DNA of 64,000 nt. Source: Haplomitrium mnioides. Lineage: Eukaryota; Marchantiophyta; Haplomitriopsida; Calobryales. Every line of letters begins with the position of its first letter. Within the stretch, counting starts at the first letter, position 1. The stretch lies in the NCBI GenBank assembly GCA_049999725.1, contig JBNGIS010008920.1, positions 59,777 through 123,776 of the forward strand. The letters run 5' to 3'. A program made the position numbers and the translations under genes. Below are positions 43,770 through 55,530 of the stretch, piece after piece. A model generated the notes under the pieces. It had not been told where the DNA came from. It saw only the letters and a list, made by a program, of their open reading frames with translations, and made no database searches.

Positions 43770-44850
43770 TGACAATAGACTTTTCAAGCCTTGAAAGATG
43801 TGTGGGCTTCCTTGCTTTTCCTAGCTCCAATTAGCTTGTCTCTTTCTTTCTTGGTTATGGTGGGCACTTCTTTTACTTCCATGGGCGCAATACTAACACA
43901 AGTTCAGGATGGAAAAGAATATCCTATTTATCATATTGGATGCCAGGTCAGCATGGTTGAAAGAAATTACAATGTGGTTGAGCTCAAGACCATTGGACTA
44001 ATTTATGCAGTTGGCTAGTTGGCTTGATGAATTCTTCTTCTCTAAGAGTTTAATTTTCAATTAGAGGTATGACCAAGAACTAAGTATGGGAATTGTCATC
44101 TCTTTTCTTGTGTTCCAAGAACTCTTGATCTAGACTCACTAGATGACAATTTTCCAGATCTACGGGTTTCCCATATATCCACCTTGCTCACTGCAGAGGT
44201 CAGCCCGGACCCTCCTTATATATAGCTGGCTGCCCATCCTTGGTACAACCATCTCATTGCTAGCCTCACCAGTGGAACTCTTCCTTTGTATATCAAGTCT
44301 AAAGCCATATTGACCAAAACCATATCTTATCACATATCTAACTCGGACAAACATCTACATGTGGTCTTATGGACTTATCGCTCAATGTCAAAGGTTGTTA
44401 TAGGTTTTACACCATTCCATCTAGTGTATGGGAATGAGGCTTTGCTGCCCATTGAAATCCAAGTCACTTCCTTGCGAGTTACAATTACCAATCGATAAAG
44501 ACCCTTAGAGTCATTGAAAAACCGACTTGCAATCTTACAAAATTTGCAAGAAGCTGAGATCCAAGCCTTTGACCAATGTTTTGCACACCAACACTGCACC
44601 AAGCTTATACATGACAAGACAATTAAGATGATGACATTTGAGGTCAATGACGTGGTTCTGGTTTTTCATATGCGATTTAAAAAATTTGCCCCTTAGTTAA
44701 GTTCATATTGGTCTAGCCCTTACAGGGTGATAGTTGTCCATCTCCATGGCTATCTGAGCCTTTCTACATCAGGTGGTACTCCCTTTGCTGCCCTTGTGAA
44801 TGCCAATCGTGTTAAGCTCTATTGTCTGTGATTCGTTATGTTTGGAGGTG
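43770..44850 (+). pseudogene. Gypsy B RNase H remnant and partial integrase
   Basis: RNase H pieces: SFTSMGAILTQVQDGKEYPI and ERNYNVVELKTIGLIYAVG. The integrase zinc region and most of the core are missing. What remains is VVLWTYRSMSKVVIGFTPFH then LVYGNEALLPIEIQV near 44360-44470, and the C-terminal segment FEVNDVVLVFHMRFK with SPYRV in place of GPYRV, ending NANRVKLYCL at 44830. Confidence 0.68.
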
Positions 44851-45277
44851 TATGTGATGTGCCCTACTCCTTGTTTTGTTAATCGTTTTCTCTTATATTC
44901 TATTCATTGGCACCAGACCCCGGCCCATCCTAGGGAGCTCAAGAAAATCCAAGCTACATTCTTCGCATAGGACGCTCAGAATTAAACCAAAGGATATGTA
45001 AAGGTCTAGGATGGGAAGTCAAGGTGCATATAAAGAGTACGTATGAGATAGGAAGAGATAAAAAAAGAGTACGTAGGTGTGGAAGACAGAAATGTTGAGC
45101 AGTGGACACCATCCGCAATTACAATCAGATTAAAGAAATTGATATTAAATTAGTACTTTCATTTGAAAATACAGATTTCATGCTAGATCAATGCAACAAC
45201 ATTAGCTCGGATAGCCAAGGTGGAGAAGACAATGGTTTAGCAGAGAAAGGAAGAAAATTGTCCCCAATAAGTCAGTA

Positions 45278-45279
<2 letters not shown>

Positions 45280-45308
<29 letters not shown>
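45280..45308. repeat. TG dinucleotide microsatellite
   Basis: About 14 TG units inside the gypsy B 3' LTR. The 5' LTR has only a degenerate TG-rich stretch at 18580-18625, so the run expanded after insertion or decayed there. Confidence 0.9.
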
Positions 45309-45310
<2 letters not shown>

Positions 45311-45934
45311 TGTGTTGTAAGTGTGTGTGTTTTGTATGAGTAAGGTGTGTCTAAGTGAAATTTTGGTAAGTTCTATGGTTTTAGTAGAAATAAAAAATGT
45401 AATATTAAAATATTAATAAAATGCTAAGCCTAATCTACCAGCCAAGGGTGAAAACCCAAGATAGGAAGGATGGTCATGATGAAGCAAATCTGCATCAAAG
45501 GTGGAGACTTAAAAAACAAAATACCTTTCCACGCTTGGGTTTGGCTCCCTCGAACAAAAAGGAGGGAGGATTTATTTTTTTTCCCCGTCTCTCTTGTGCC
45601 AAGACGTTTTTTGTGAAAAAAATGTGTTCTCTTGGTGAGAGGTTGCTGAAGCGCCGCGCAAGAAAATCTTGATTATTGAAGCTGCCAAAGAAGATGAGTG
45701 AGGAAGATCTGTGTACTAGTGAGAAAAAGATGCAGATGAATAGTGGCATGTAGCTCTAGGAAATGACATGATATACAAGGTTATAGCAAGAGATGTTGCA
45801 AATCATCCTCCTGGCAAAGACAATTGGATGCGTATTAGCAATGCCAAGAAGTGAAAAGCTGGAATTTTTTAGTAGACTATGGCTACAATATCTTGTACAG
45901 CGGACGTGCATCGGCAACAAAGTGACCAAAGATT

Positions 45935-47010
45935 GGTAGTGAAGATAGATTGGTGGAATGTTAACGGGTTGTCAGTTGATGAGTGATTTGATTAAGAACT
46001 CACAAATGCTACAACGACACCTTGAAGTATAAGAGCTTGGCAGCGAGGCGAGATCATCGAAGAAGCATAACATGGGCATAAAGAACTATCAAGAAGGATT
46101 TGATTAAGGTGGTCATCAATGGCACATGTGGACCTGCTCTTCACATGGGCAAAGGGTAAAGACACAAGTATTATGTGTTCCACTTGCATTAAGAGATGGA
46201 GACCCGAAATGGTGAAATACAAAAAAGGATTGCCTCCATGAAAAGTTGTGGTATTCATGATCGTATTGGCAGTACGAAATGATGACGGCACCCAAATCAT
46301 GATTATTAGAATAAGGAGAAAAATGGAGGTTGTATGATGATTGCGTGATGCTGAAAAATGCTCCCGATATGGACGTAGTTGCGAAACACAAACATAGGTG
46401 ATTGCTGGATTGAAGAGGATATCGATGCAAGAAGGAGCTCACGACCAGCTCTAGGTTGATGGACTGAAGAGGCCACCCTATTTCCCTTACATTGCAAAAA
46501 AGAGGAGACAAATCGGCAGTAGAGGGCAGAAGCTTTTATAGGAATTGAATGGGAAGGAGATTCAACAATGAACTTGTGAGAGGGATAAAGAATTCCCTGC
46601 AACAGTGCATTCACTACACACAACTCAATCAGGAATGCCTTGCTGAATTGGTGAGTGCTCCAAGAGATTACTATATGCTAACTAAGAGAAGAGAGCTGCA
46701 AGGTTGTGAATCGGCTGCTGCTATATGAATAGACAGAAGTGAACCATGGAGAAGCACATAGGAACAATTTTGTGGCAGGCAGGAAGGCTGTTCATGTAAA
46801 ACTACAAGCAAGTTGCAAGAGTGTTGAATAGACTCGAATAAGGGGAGGTTGGGAAGAGAAAAAGAAAACAACACACATCGCATATGGTTGGGAGTGCCCC
46901 AAATGAAAAGATGTTTTGGTTATCAAAGTTCAGAAGCTTGACAAGTTCCTTCTTGACGTGAGAAGCAACAAACTTGGTCTTGCATCGATGTTTGCCTTGA
47001 CCTCCTATCA
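45935..47010 (-). other. LTR segment present only in the 3' copy of gypsy B
   Basis: Absent from the 5' LTR between 33430 and 33440. Minus-strand frames of 102-131 codons (45992-46623) are Ser/His/Phe-rich and show no family I recognise. No target duplication or inverted ends are obvious, so deletion from the 5' LTR is as likely as insertion here. Confidence 0.45.
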
Positions 47011-48939
47011 CTACCAGATTGTCTCTTGTCGCTAGTGATGAGGAATGCAAGCGATGTGAGGGATACTAAAAGCATAGGGAGGTAGTTGTATAGAGAGAAC
47101 AGAGAAGACTCAGGCAGGGTGGGAAGTATTTGGGTTTGGGCTTAATAAGATGGCGAGTAGTAGTTTAAAATAGAAACATGACCGTTGGTTAAGTTAGAAG
47201 AAGGTGAGTTGGAATAGTACCAAAGGGTGTTCAAGGATGGGAAGGTGCAGTAGGCAATTGGATAGAGGTGAAGTAGAAAGCCAATAAAGGGATAGTGAAG
47301 GAAAGTCTTTACATTCTAGGCAACAATGGTCTCCACTACAACTATCGTGTCAATAGTCTGAAGTATTTTTAGGCAATTGGGAACTTGTTGGGGAAGAGAG
47401 TGAACCTAGAGTATCTGTGCAGTTAGAGGATGGGTCGTACTATTGAAAGAGGTGAATAATGGATAGAACTAGGGGATCTTGATGGGGAATGTGGTCAATG
47501 GGGTTGTACATGGTCAAAGATTAGATAGGAGTAGTAGCAACGACAACTTCTGTTTCTCTTCTATTCTAGTAGTACAACCTTTGTTATAATATTAAGGAGA
47601 ATTCCAACCGATTTTTATCTCATCTGACATGGATAAACCAGCCCAAAAAGTGGGGGATAGCAACTTATTGCTAAGATATAGTGATGAGTAAGAAAACAAG
47701 AAGTGGATTAAATGGGTGGAATGAAGGTCATTCGAGTAGAAGTGTAGAAGGGAGATAGGCAATAGGAGGAGAAACGTTGAAGGTGAATGGCTGATTGGTA
47801 GAGGCGAAAGGGGAAAGCAAAGAATTGTGATTAAGATTTAGAGTAGAAAAAGGAAGAACAAGAAGTTGGAATCATGAGTGTAGACAGAGATGGAGAAAAA
47901 GAAGGTTGTTGAGAATATTTTAGAGTAGACAAGGTGATCAAAAGTTATCAATGGTTGTAGGGCTGATTTGATTAAGCTATAGGAGGGATAAAGAAGTAAA
48001 AAAGTATTGCTAGAGTAGGTCTAGAAATTGGATTGGTGAACATAATTTGGCAAAAAAAATGGATATCATCTCGAAGGGTTGGAAGAAGTTTCTTCAGTGC
48101 ATGAGTTGGCTTAAGACAGTGAAGACATACTCGTAGGTGGTTCCATTGGCTGGTGGCAAAGGTTAAGAAAACATTTACAAAAATTTCTGTGTTGTTTTTC
48201 TTTTGTGTGTGAGTTGTATACCATGTAGCAAAGTCAAACCTATCCATATGTGAGTATTCTTGTGATGGTATGTCATGAGGGAAAGATTGTATAGTGTTGG
48301 TCATTGTGTTAAGGTGTATGAGGGTTGGTTTGCATAGAAAGAAACCTCTAGAAGTGGTAATGTGGGCTATGAGCTCCATGTCAAATCAATAATTTGTATT
48401 GGCCAACGACCATACCTAAAGTATATTAAAAGCACTATTTCCTTATATGCTTATTTGATTGAAAATCAATTTATGTATGCCTTGTATTCCTCTGTATAGT
48501 CAAGTTTTTAACACAAATAAATTCATACGCATTTGCTTCATTGGGTTCTTGTTATTGGCATTATACTTTGGGTTTGAACCTGAAATCAGACCTGCATACT
48601 AAGACAAACCATTAGCCCAAAATTGATTGCAAGTCCTGAACTGGTGTTGAGGGAAAGATCAAGCACCCTTATGGCCACTTGAGTTCTTGTAGACCTTACT
48701 ACCGCCATGATCGAGTTTTGTCCTTAGTTAGCTCAAGCAGTAGGACATCTTTCATATGTGCATGCTGACCAAACTTGACTTATTGGAACTGAAACAAAGC
48801 AAGCTCACCCGCACATACACTATCTAAGAGTACTCATGTAGCTCATGAGCTTATATAAATGTATGATTGGCAATATACTACAACATACATAGGAGCAAGG
48901 TTCCTCCCTTTATGCCCTCTGCCATCTTTACCTAAGAAG

Positions 48940-50430
48940 AGCGTGGAGGTAAGAGAGCTCTTGATCAATCAAATGTTTTGTGAATTAACAAAAAGTAAAA
49001 AAGTTTTGTAGTTATAGTTAAAGCATTTTTTTTGAAGTCTTTCACTAGATCTACAGGGAGGCTTAGATGGTAATCCCCATCAATATAGAAAAGTTGAAGA
49101 TGAATTCTTTATATATATTATTTTAGAAAGTTTTGGTTAGTGGTAATTTTGTTTTTTTGATAATTAGTAACGTTTAATTGTACTTCTTTTCTTTGTTTCA
49201 CAATAGTATTGATCACTAAATCGTCAACTTATCGCGAAGTTGTCCTTGACTATTAAGGGCAGAAAAATCATTATGGTTTGAAAAAAGACCAATGAAGAGC
49301 AAGAAAAAGCTCCAACATTGGTCTTCTACCTACCAATTTTTGTTTTGCATTGTCGAAAGACAATGGAGTGGAAATTTGGGCAACAAGATGGAGTTTCTCA
49401 CGCCAATTTTTAAGAAAGAGTTCATGTAGAGGAGAAAGATATGCAGTCATTTGTTGATGGAATCAATATGGTAAATTTTCGAATTCACAAAAAACTAAAT
49501 GTAAGACAAGCAAAGAAGGTAATCAAACTCACAAGTTTCACCTTCGCTATTGCTAACATTTGTTTTGGATAAAACTTAAGTTATGTAAGCATCATGACTT
49601 GGAATCATTTTCAAATGACAACATTTTTGATATGATGTCATTCTTTGTAGCATAGAAAACTTTTACCAATTTTTCTTTGTAATCATATAACCCTCTTAAT
49701 GGTTCTCATTGTGAAGCTTTCTATTTAGAGATTTAATATGCGATTGATCATGACGTCTCGTAAGTAATTTTGTAGTAATTTTTAGTTATATCCCATCATT
49801 TGTATGGTCTCAAAATTGTGCATGTGCATGAATATTGGATTTTTTGGGTATTGAACAAAAGAAGTGAAGAGGATTATGAAGACTTCCAATGTTTAGACAA
49901 AGCCACGAGATGCCAACAACAAAAAAAACTAGAAATTTTTAGTACTCACATGATTTCTACCAAACTAAAACATTGATAAAATGATGTCTTTGTCAATGTA
50001 GCCAAAATCCGTAGGCACTTTATAATTTTTCATTAATCATTTTTTGCTAGAGTAGGAATCAATTTTGGACTTGTACTCTTGGTCAAGCATATGCATTCTA
50101 TAAGCCTTCTAGTTATTGCAGAATTCTAATGTTGTAGAGTATGATTGACGATATTAACTTTATAATCCACAATGTGTTTTGACAATAACTTTTTTGTCAT
50201 CAAAGATCATAGAGTTATATTCTGTGTATTCAAACTTTAGGCATCCTATTTTCTCAAAAGATGTAAGTGCAATTGGAGACTAAGTAGGGATCTTTTGAAA
50301 TAGAAAATCAAGTGTAAATACACATATAGTTATAAGTGCTCAATATTTTCAAACAATAGCTAGAGAGAATGGCATTTTTCTTGAAGAGTTTAAGATTGAC
50401 AATGAAGATGAAGCTGTGGAATCATCTATG
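48940..50430 (+). pseudogene. PMT4, 3' fragment, right of the gypsy B insertion
   Basis: It resumes with VEVRELLINQMF, aligned to VEAGELTMDEMS of PMT1, then KKVL. From 49290 it has APTLVFYLPIFVLHCRKTME then WKFGQQD, SFVDGINMVNFRIHKKLN and LTSFTFAIANICFG, so motif IV is lost. A GTAAGT donor for intron 2 is kept at about 49759. The motif I region near 50075 is worn to LDLYSWS with VVEYD after it. The end IFLEEFKIDNEDEAVE matches the acidic C-terminus. No palindromic repeats occur in its intron 1 interval (about 49060-49210), which is much shorter than in the other copies. Confidence 0.62.
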
Positions 50431-50819
50431 TGGATTCTCAAAATATATATACAACTTTTTTTGCATAATTTTGTTGTAGTCCATGCTAGCATAGGCATTC
50501 TTGTATAATTAAATGGGTTTAAATAAACTACCAAACAAAACAAAAGTTCTTAGTATTGAAGTACTGACACACATTAATGTCATTAACTAGTTTTGATCTC
50601 AAGAGTGAATGGATAAAATATATAAGTGCTGAAGTCCATGCAAATATAAGGATTTCTTTTTATTTTAGTCTTATCACTCGAAAGATGAGAGATATAATTA
50701 GCAAATTCTATACATAGAGTCATACTTGTTTGATTTTAATCTTAAAATTATATGTATGTTTTTTTGTCAATAAGATGTTGGAATTGTTTTGTTTTTCCTA
50801 TGAAGCAATAGGTTGCTTT
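50431..50819. other. AT-rich spacer, nothing recognised
   Basis: No coding pattern, repeat or element border seen. Confidence 0.5.
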
Positions 50820-53800
50820 CTACTTTTTTTGAGCCTTTCCCAAAAAAGCCTTCACTATAGCCTTAATCTTTTGATTCACAAGTACTATCGCCTTTTGGAG
50901 TAGATGTTGTCACTCCTCTTGTTGATATTTTTCTCTTCATTGTTCCTCCATATGGTGACTTTAATCATTTAATTCACATACTTGGCAAGAGTCTCTAGAT
51001 ATTTCTTAAATTGAACTATGGTGTAAGTCCACAAATCATCCTTTTTTTTCACTTGTCATATTGAGCCCTACATTGTTTCTCATTGATCTTCACTTAAGCC
51101 TCCACTGATTCCTTAGCCACCATAATTTGGTCTTCCACCCAATACTTATCATGATTTGATACATTTTAAGGCATCAAGTGGTTTTCTTTGCTCCTCCTAC
51201 CATATATCTTTTTTTTGCCATCAAGGTTTAATGTACTATTAACACATACTCCTTGTCTTTCTCCAATTTCTCCTTCTACTTCTTTAACTTGAAGTCCTCC
51301 AACTCTTCTTAGTTTTTCCATAATCTTTTTTTGACATCGTGCTATGTTGTATAATATTTTTAAATGTCCTTGGAAATTTCCTTACAAAGTCTCTTTTGCT
51401 CATTGAATTTTTCATTTATTTTTTCCATCTCCACCTCATATGCACTTCCATGAATGAGAGTCTTTCCTCCCTTTCAAAAAACACAAGAATGCTATCTTGG
51501 TCTTTCATTTTAGTAATCCCCATTCTTTAAGCCTTGATTAATTCTCATTCTTTTGTTAGTTGTGAGAGTTGATGCTCACGTGGGATAGCTATGGTCTTCA
51601 AGGAGTTTGAATTCCTCCATCACCTCTTTAGTAGTGATTTTTGTAAGGGATACTCTTCCAACTCTCCCTTCTTGTTGCTCTTCAATAGGCTAGTCCTTTG
51701 TATCTCTTTTTTCTTCCATTCAAAGTCTTCTTAAGCTAACATGATGGCTATGATAGAGGTTTAACCTCATTGCCACCAACTCTTTCTTTTTGGTGAAAGT
51801 TTGGTTGCAATTGTTGTTGCTACAAGATAGCTTACTATCACTTATGTTTCTATTAAGAACTGAGCTAGGGTTGGCTTTTGCCCCCTCCCCCCCCCTCTCC
51901 CCATTGTAGGTCTCAACAACTATTGAGCCTTCTTCATAAGAAGGCTCATCTATGATTTCGGTCATTATGTATGAAGGTTGTATAAACCTTGTTGGCTTTC
52001 CCCGTTTCACATGCTTGCTACTTTGACTATCGTTTGCCATCCTTCTCTTATTCCTTGATGGGTATCTAATCACTTTTAGTCCGTTGATCTCTATGACATC
52101 CTTGTCTTCCTTTGTATCTAGAGTAATTGGTTCCTTCACCAAAATGGTCATCACTAGCTTGTATGGTTGCTCATCTCAGCATTTTTTTAGGCCACCTTGC
52201 ATTAGGAAAATCTATGTTGTGATAGAGCTACCATTTGTTTTCTTTCAAGACCCATAGTGTCTAAAAATATGATTTAGATATACTTTATCATCTATTGTCA
52301 CACTTGTCATGGGAAAATCAAGTTCAAAGTGTGCACAACATGACTTTTGCACATTTATCTTATTTGACACTTAGAGTACTCCAATAGTTCCTCTTTAATG
52401 GATTATTTCAAAGTGGTTGGATTCAAAGCAAGTGTTCTTTCTTAATATAGCAATCATCTATTGAAGTGCATGCCCCTTCAATAAAACTCTTTAGATGAAT
52501 CAAATTGTTGCATAGTCTTTATGTGCTTACACTTAGAGGCTTCTTGCTTTTCTCTTCCTTGGTATGAGTTCTAGTCTTCTTGGTTGTCACTTAAGTTACC
52601 TTGCTTATGCATAACTTTGAGTCTTCAAAATTTCCTTTGTAATAACCATTGGCCTAGCTATTTCCAACTAGGCTCTCTCTTTGCTTTTGTCCTTTAGAAA
52701 GATTGGTTAGCTAAATTAACTGCCTTTTCACCATTTTTAGGAATCCTTTATAAAAGGTTGGGAAAAAATTTCCATGTTTTTGTCAATGTATTTGAATTGG
52801 GTTATACTCTTAACTTTATGAAACTCTATTCAAAGAGATGCTTCGAAATCCACCCACTAGTTCTTGGTATGGTTAGACAAGAATCTATATTATGTTTCTA
52901 CCCTTATCTTCATGATTGCATGAATTTATGATGTCCTAGAACCAACCTCTCCATTGGCTAGTGTTGTGCACTCAACATCATCAAACCACTCTTTTTGTTC
53001 CTCTTAGGGTGCTATATAGAACACCTCATGGCAAGGTCTATTGCCACCCTGCTAAAACCCATTCATGACTATCTCTCAAGACCTTCTCCCACAAGTTGAT
53101 GTTATCCACACATTTATCTTTTCAAAAGATAGAGTATCCTCTCTTGGTAGGAATCCTTTCAAAAAAATTACATTGCAGTTCAATGACAAGAAGGTGTTCA
53201 TATCCCTTGGTAGAATTTAACCCATTTGTGCTCCATCTTGTTTTACACATTCACTTGAGCTTGCAATTGGTCAATTATATAGCCCCTTTTCAACACTTTA
53301 GACTTTGCCACATTCTTCTCCTTGTTAAACACCTTCAGATTACTTCTTCTAACTTTCAGACCTCACCCATGCCTCTATTGACTTGTTTCTCCAATCTTGC
53401 CACTCGATCTTTAGTTTTTCTGGCTTGGAACACCTCTTGAGCATCCTTAATAACTTGTTGTTGAGCTTCACTTAAAGCTTTCTTCATTGCTACTTGTTCT
53501 CTTCTTTATTTGTGAATCATATTCTCAAGTCGGTTCTCTCTCATCTTCATATGTTAAATTACTCTTTGAATTCCTTGTTGCCAATTGTCATTGTCTGACT
53601 TTTTCTACTCTCTCATTCTGACTTCTTCCCTTGATTCATTTGATCAGAGTTTTTCTTCTACTTGAGCTACTTCCCATACTTCCTTGCTCTATAGTGCTCT
53701 ACGTACTACTTCTTCATCAGCTCCAACTCAGTCTTCCTCTCTACAAATCACCGTTGGCAGGAAACATTTCTGCACCTCTGCCACTATTTCATTGCTTACT

Positions 53801-55530
53801 TCAAATTCTCCCTTGAGGCATCCACCCTCTATAAGATCGCCTCCCAATTGTCTACCTGCACATTATCTTCCACCAAATCCACCATCTCGATGCTTTGTTT
53901 CATCGAGCCTCATCTCAATGCTTTGTTGCTTGAGCCTCGCTCTCTTACTTAGCCTTGCATAAGTTTAATTAATGATTCAAACATCCTCATTTACATCTCT
54001 CGGATCCGTTGAGGGCATCGTCCAAAGCTTCCTCCTATGCTTACTCGAAATTTCATCCTTCCACTCTTTCTCTTGTGAGATCACTCTTCTATTCTTCTCA
54101 ATTGCTTACACCTCATCATCATTAAAAATCTTGAACATCTTCACAATTGATGTAACAAAAACAGTCTGAACCAAATCATAAAAGTTTTCAATAATAGGCG
54201 CTTGAATTATCTCGTAACTTTGCTCCTTATAAATTTTACCACCCCCTTGGTACAAACTCTCCAAATATTTAGCAATAAAATCAGGTTTTCCTTTGTCATA
54301 TATCAGAACTTGGGTTGGAATAGGATGTAAGAAAACATTTGCACAAACTCCTACAAGAGAGGATCTCTGATTTCCAAAATTTTATATCTATCATTTGTCA
54401 TTATGAGGTTCACTACAAAAAAAAGGCAAATTCTCATCCCCTTTTATCACCCTCTTTGGACAATCTTCTAGTGACAACTAATGAATCCTCATTATCACTC
54501 CATCCATAACTTGCAACAAAGTTTTCTTCATCTATATTAGAATCTCTCCTTCCATTATATCTATCTAGCTGATCTCTTCTTCAAAAACATCCCACTCATG
54601 TCAACATATGAGGTCTTACCAATGAACCACCACAATCCTATCCTCTACAAACATTTCCGCAAGTCATACAAAATCTTAGGAAAGTGGAAAATCTAAAGTG
54701 ACCCAAATGGCACACGAGCAACTCCATCGATTTTGCTTATCTTTTGTTCTTTTCCTTTTACAATCTCTAGAGACCTCTATAAATTCTTGTTTTCCTCTTT
54801 GATTTGGCAAAATAATGTTCACTTTCGCTCAGATCTTCAAGTAGCAATGAGTATGCCTCTTCATCTTTTTTGGCTTCTCACTTGGCACAAAAAATGAGCT
54901 TCAAGATTTCCTTTATGGCATAGCCACTTTTTATGATTATAACTATTTAGGATGCATTTCCTCGCATTGTCAATGGTAAAAGGTTTGATTTCAAGTTAAT
55001 AGATTGGATTTGGATATATCCTTGATTCAACTTTTTGGAACCATTTCCGATGGGTGACTTTGGATCCTTCTAAGTTCATCTCTCTTACTTCATCTTCAAA
55101 GCCAACACATGATTCCATCTGTTGATCTCTCACTTCTTAATTGAAACAAATTTTCAAAGTTTCTTCATCCCTTGTGCTTGGATTCATGCATTGTTTTTTG
55201 AGAAATATAGCCTGAAATGACATATTTTGATATTTTTCTTTCCAAAAACATCCTTACATCAATTACAACTGCTCTCTATTTTTTTTCCATGTGATAAATT
55301 TGATTTTGTTGTATATTTTCTTTGTCTTTATCTTTTATTTGAGCAAAACCATAAGGAAAGTTTACTCATTCCCATCGTTTCTCTCATTGTTTGGTCTTCT
55401 ATAAGGTATAAACCTAATCTAAAGTGGAAACATTGTGGATCTTTGCCATTTCTACTATGGAGAGGGTATTTTTGCTTTGAACCTTGATATAAGATGAGGA
55501 ATTCGGTTCTAAGAGAACTTATAAGTCTAT
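50820..55530 (-). pseudogene. Degenerate minus-strand coding region, unknown family
   Basis: The minus strand shows protein-like stretches in a consistent direction with many stops: EAYSLLLEDLSESEHYFAKS near 54800, EKEWKDEISSKHRRKLW near 54030, EEQKEWFDDVECTTLANGEV near 52960, WVDFEASL and VKSITQFKYIDKNMEIFSQP near 52800, a 144-codon open frame at 51720-52154, and a Lys/Glu-rich coiled-coil-like run at 50900-51500 (KINEKFNEQKRLCKEISKDI). I do not recognise the family. It could be a decayed host gene with coiled coils or a gag-type polyprotein. No LTRs or polymerase motifs were found with it. Confidence 0.4.
51720..52154 (-). CDS. 144-codon frame with decayed C2H2 finger
   Basis: It starts MMTILVKEPITLDTKEDKD, has a basic patch YPSRNKRRMAND and HVKRGKPTRF, then an acidic EEGSIVVETY stretch. 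Near the end, CSNNNCNQTFTKKKELVA fits the C2H2 layout C-x4-C-x3-F-x5-L-x2 with Met where the first His should be, and a later His after x5. It is therefore a finger missing one ligand. It is the longest intact stretch of the surrounding decayed region. A nucleic-acid-binding role for the ancestor is inference. Confidence 0.4.
   Translation of the reverse strand: MMTILVKEPITLDTKEDKDVIEINGLKVIRYPSRNKRRMANDSQSSKHVKRGKPTRFIQPSYIMTEIIDEPSYEEGSIVVETYNGERGGEGAKANPSSVLNRNISDSKLSCSNNNCNQTFTKKKELVAMRLNLYHSHHVSLRRL

Larger units (their letters stand above)
18238..48934 (+). mobile_element. Gypsy B: Ty3/gypsy element with nested insertions
   Basis: A Ty3/gypsy retrotransposon with LTRs of about 3.9 kb, inserted in PMT4 and flanked by AGAAG at 18233-18237 and 48935-48939. 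The 5' LTR is 18238-19179 plus 33408-35358. The interior is 35359-44996 with gag, CCHC knuckle, protease, reverse transcriptase, RNase H and integrase in order. The 3' LTR is 44997-48934. LTR ends are TGTAAAGG (3' copy; TTATAAAAA in the 5' copy) and CTTTACCTA. Gypsy A lies within the 5' LTR and a copia element within the interior. All frames are broken. It is inactive, and the oldest retroelement in the nest. Confidence 0.8.
44997..48934 (+). repeat. Gypsy B 3' LTR
   Basis: 3938 bp, start TGTAAAGG, end CTTTACCTA, then the AGAAG target duplication. It is uninterrupted apart from a segment of about 1.05 kb (45935-47010) not found in the 5' LTR. It includes a TG microsatellite. Confidence 0.75.

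Noticed and set aside
45992-46623. Overlapping minus-strand frames of 102-131 codons
   Set aside because: Located in the gypsy B 3' LTR, compositionally skewed, with no recognised domain. Not called as genes.
54414-54450. CACTACAAAAAAAA, resembling the end of a CACTA DNA transposon
   Set aside because: Only one end was seen, with no inverted partner, no transposase and no 3-bp duplication.
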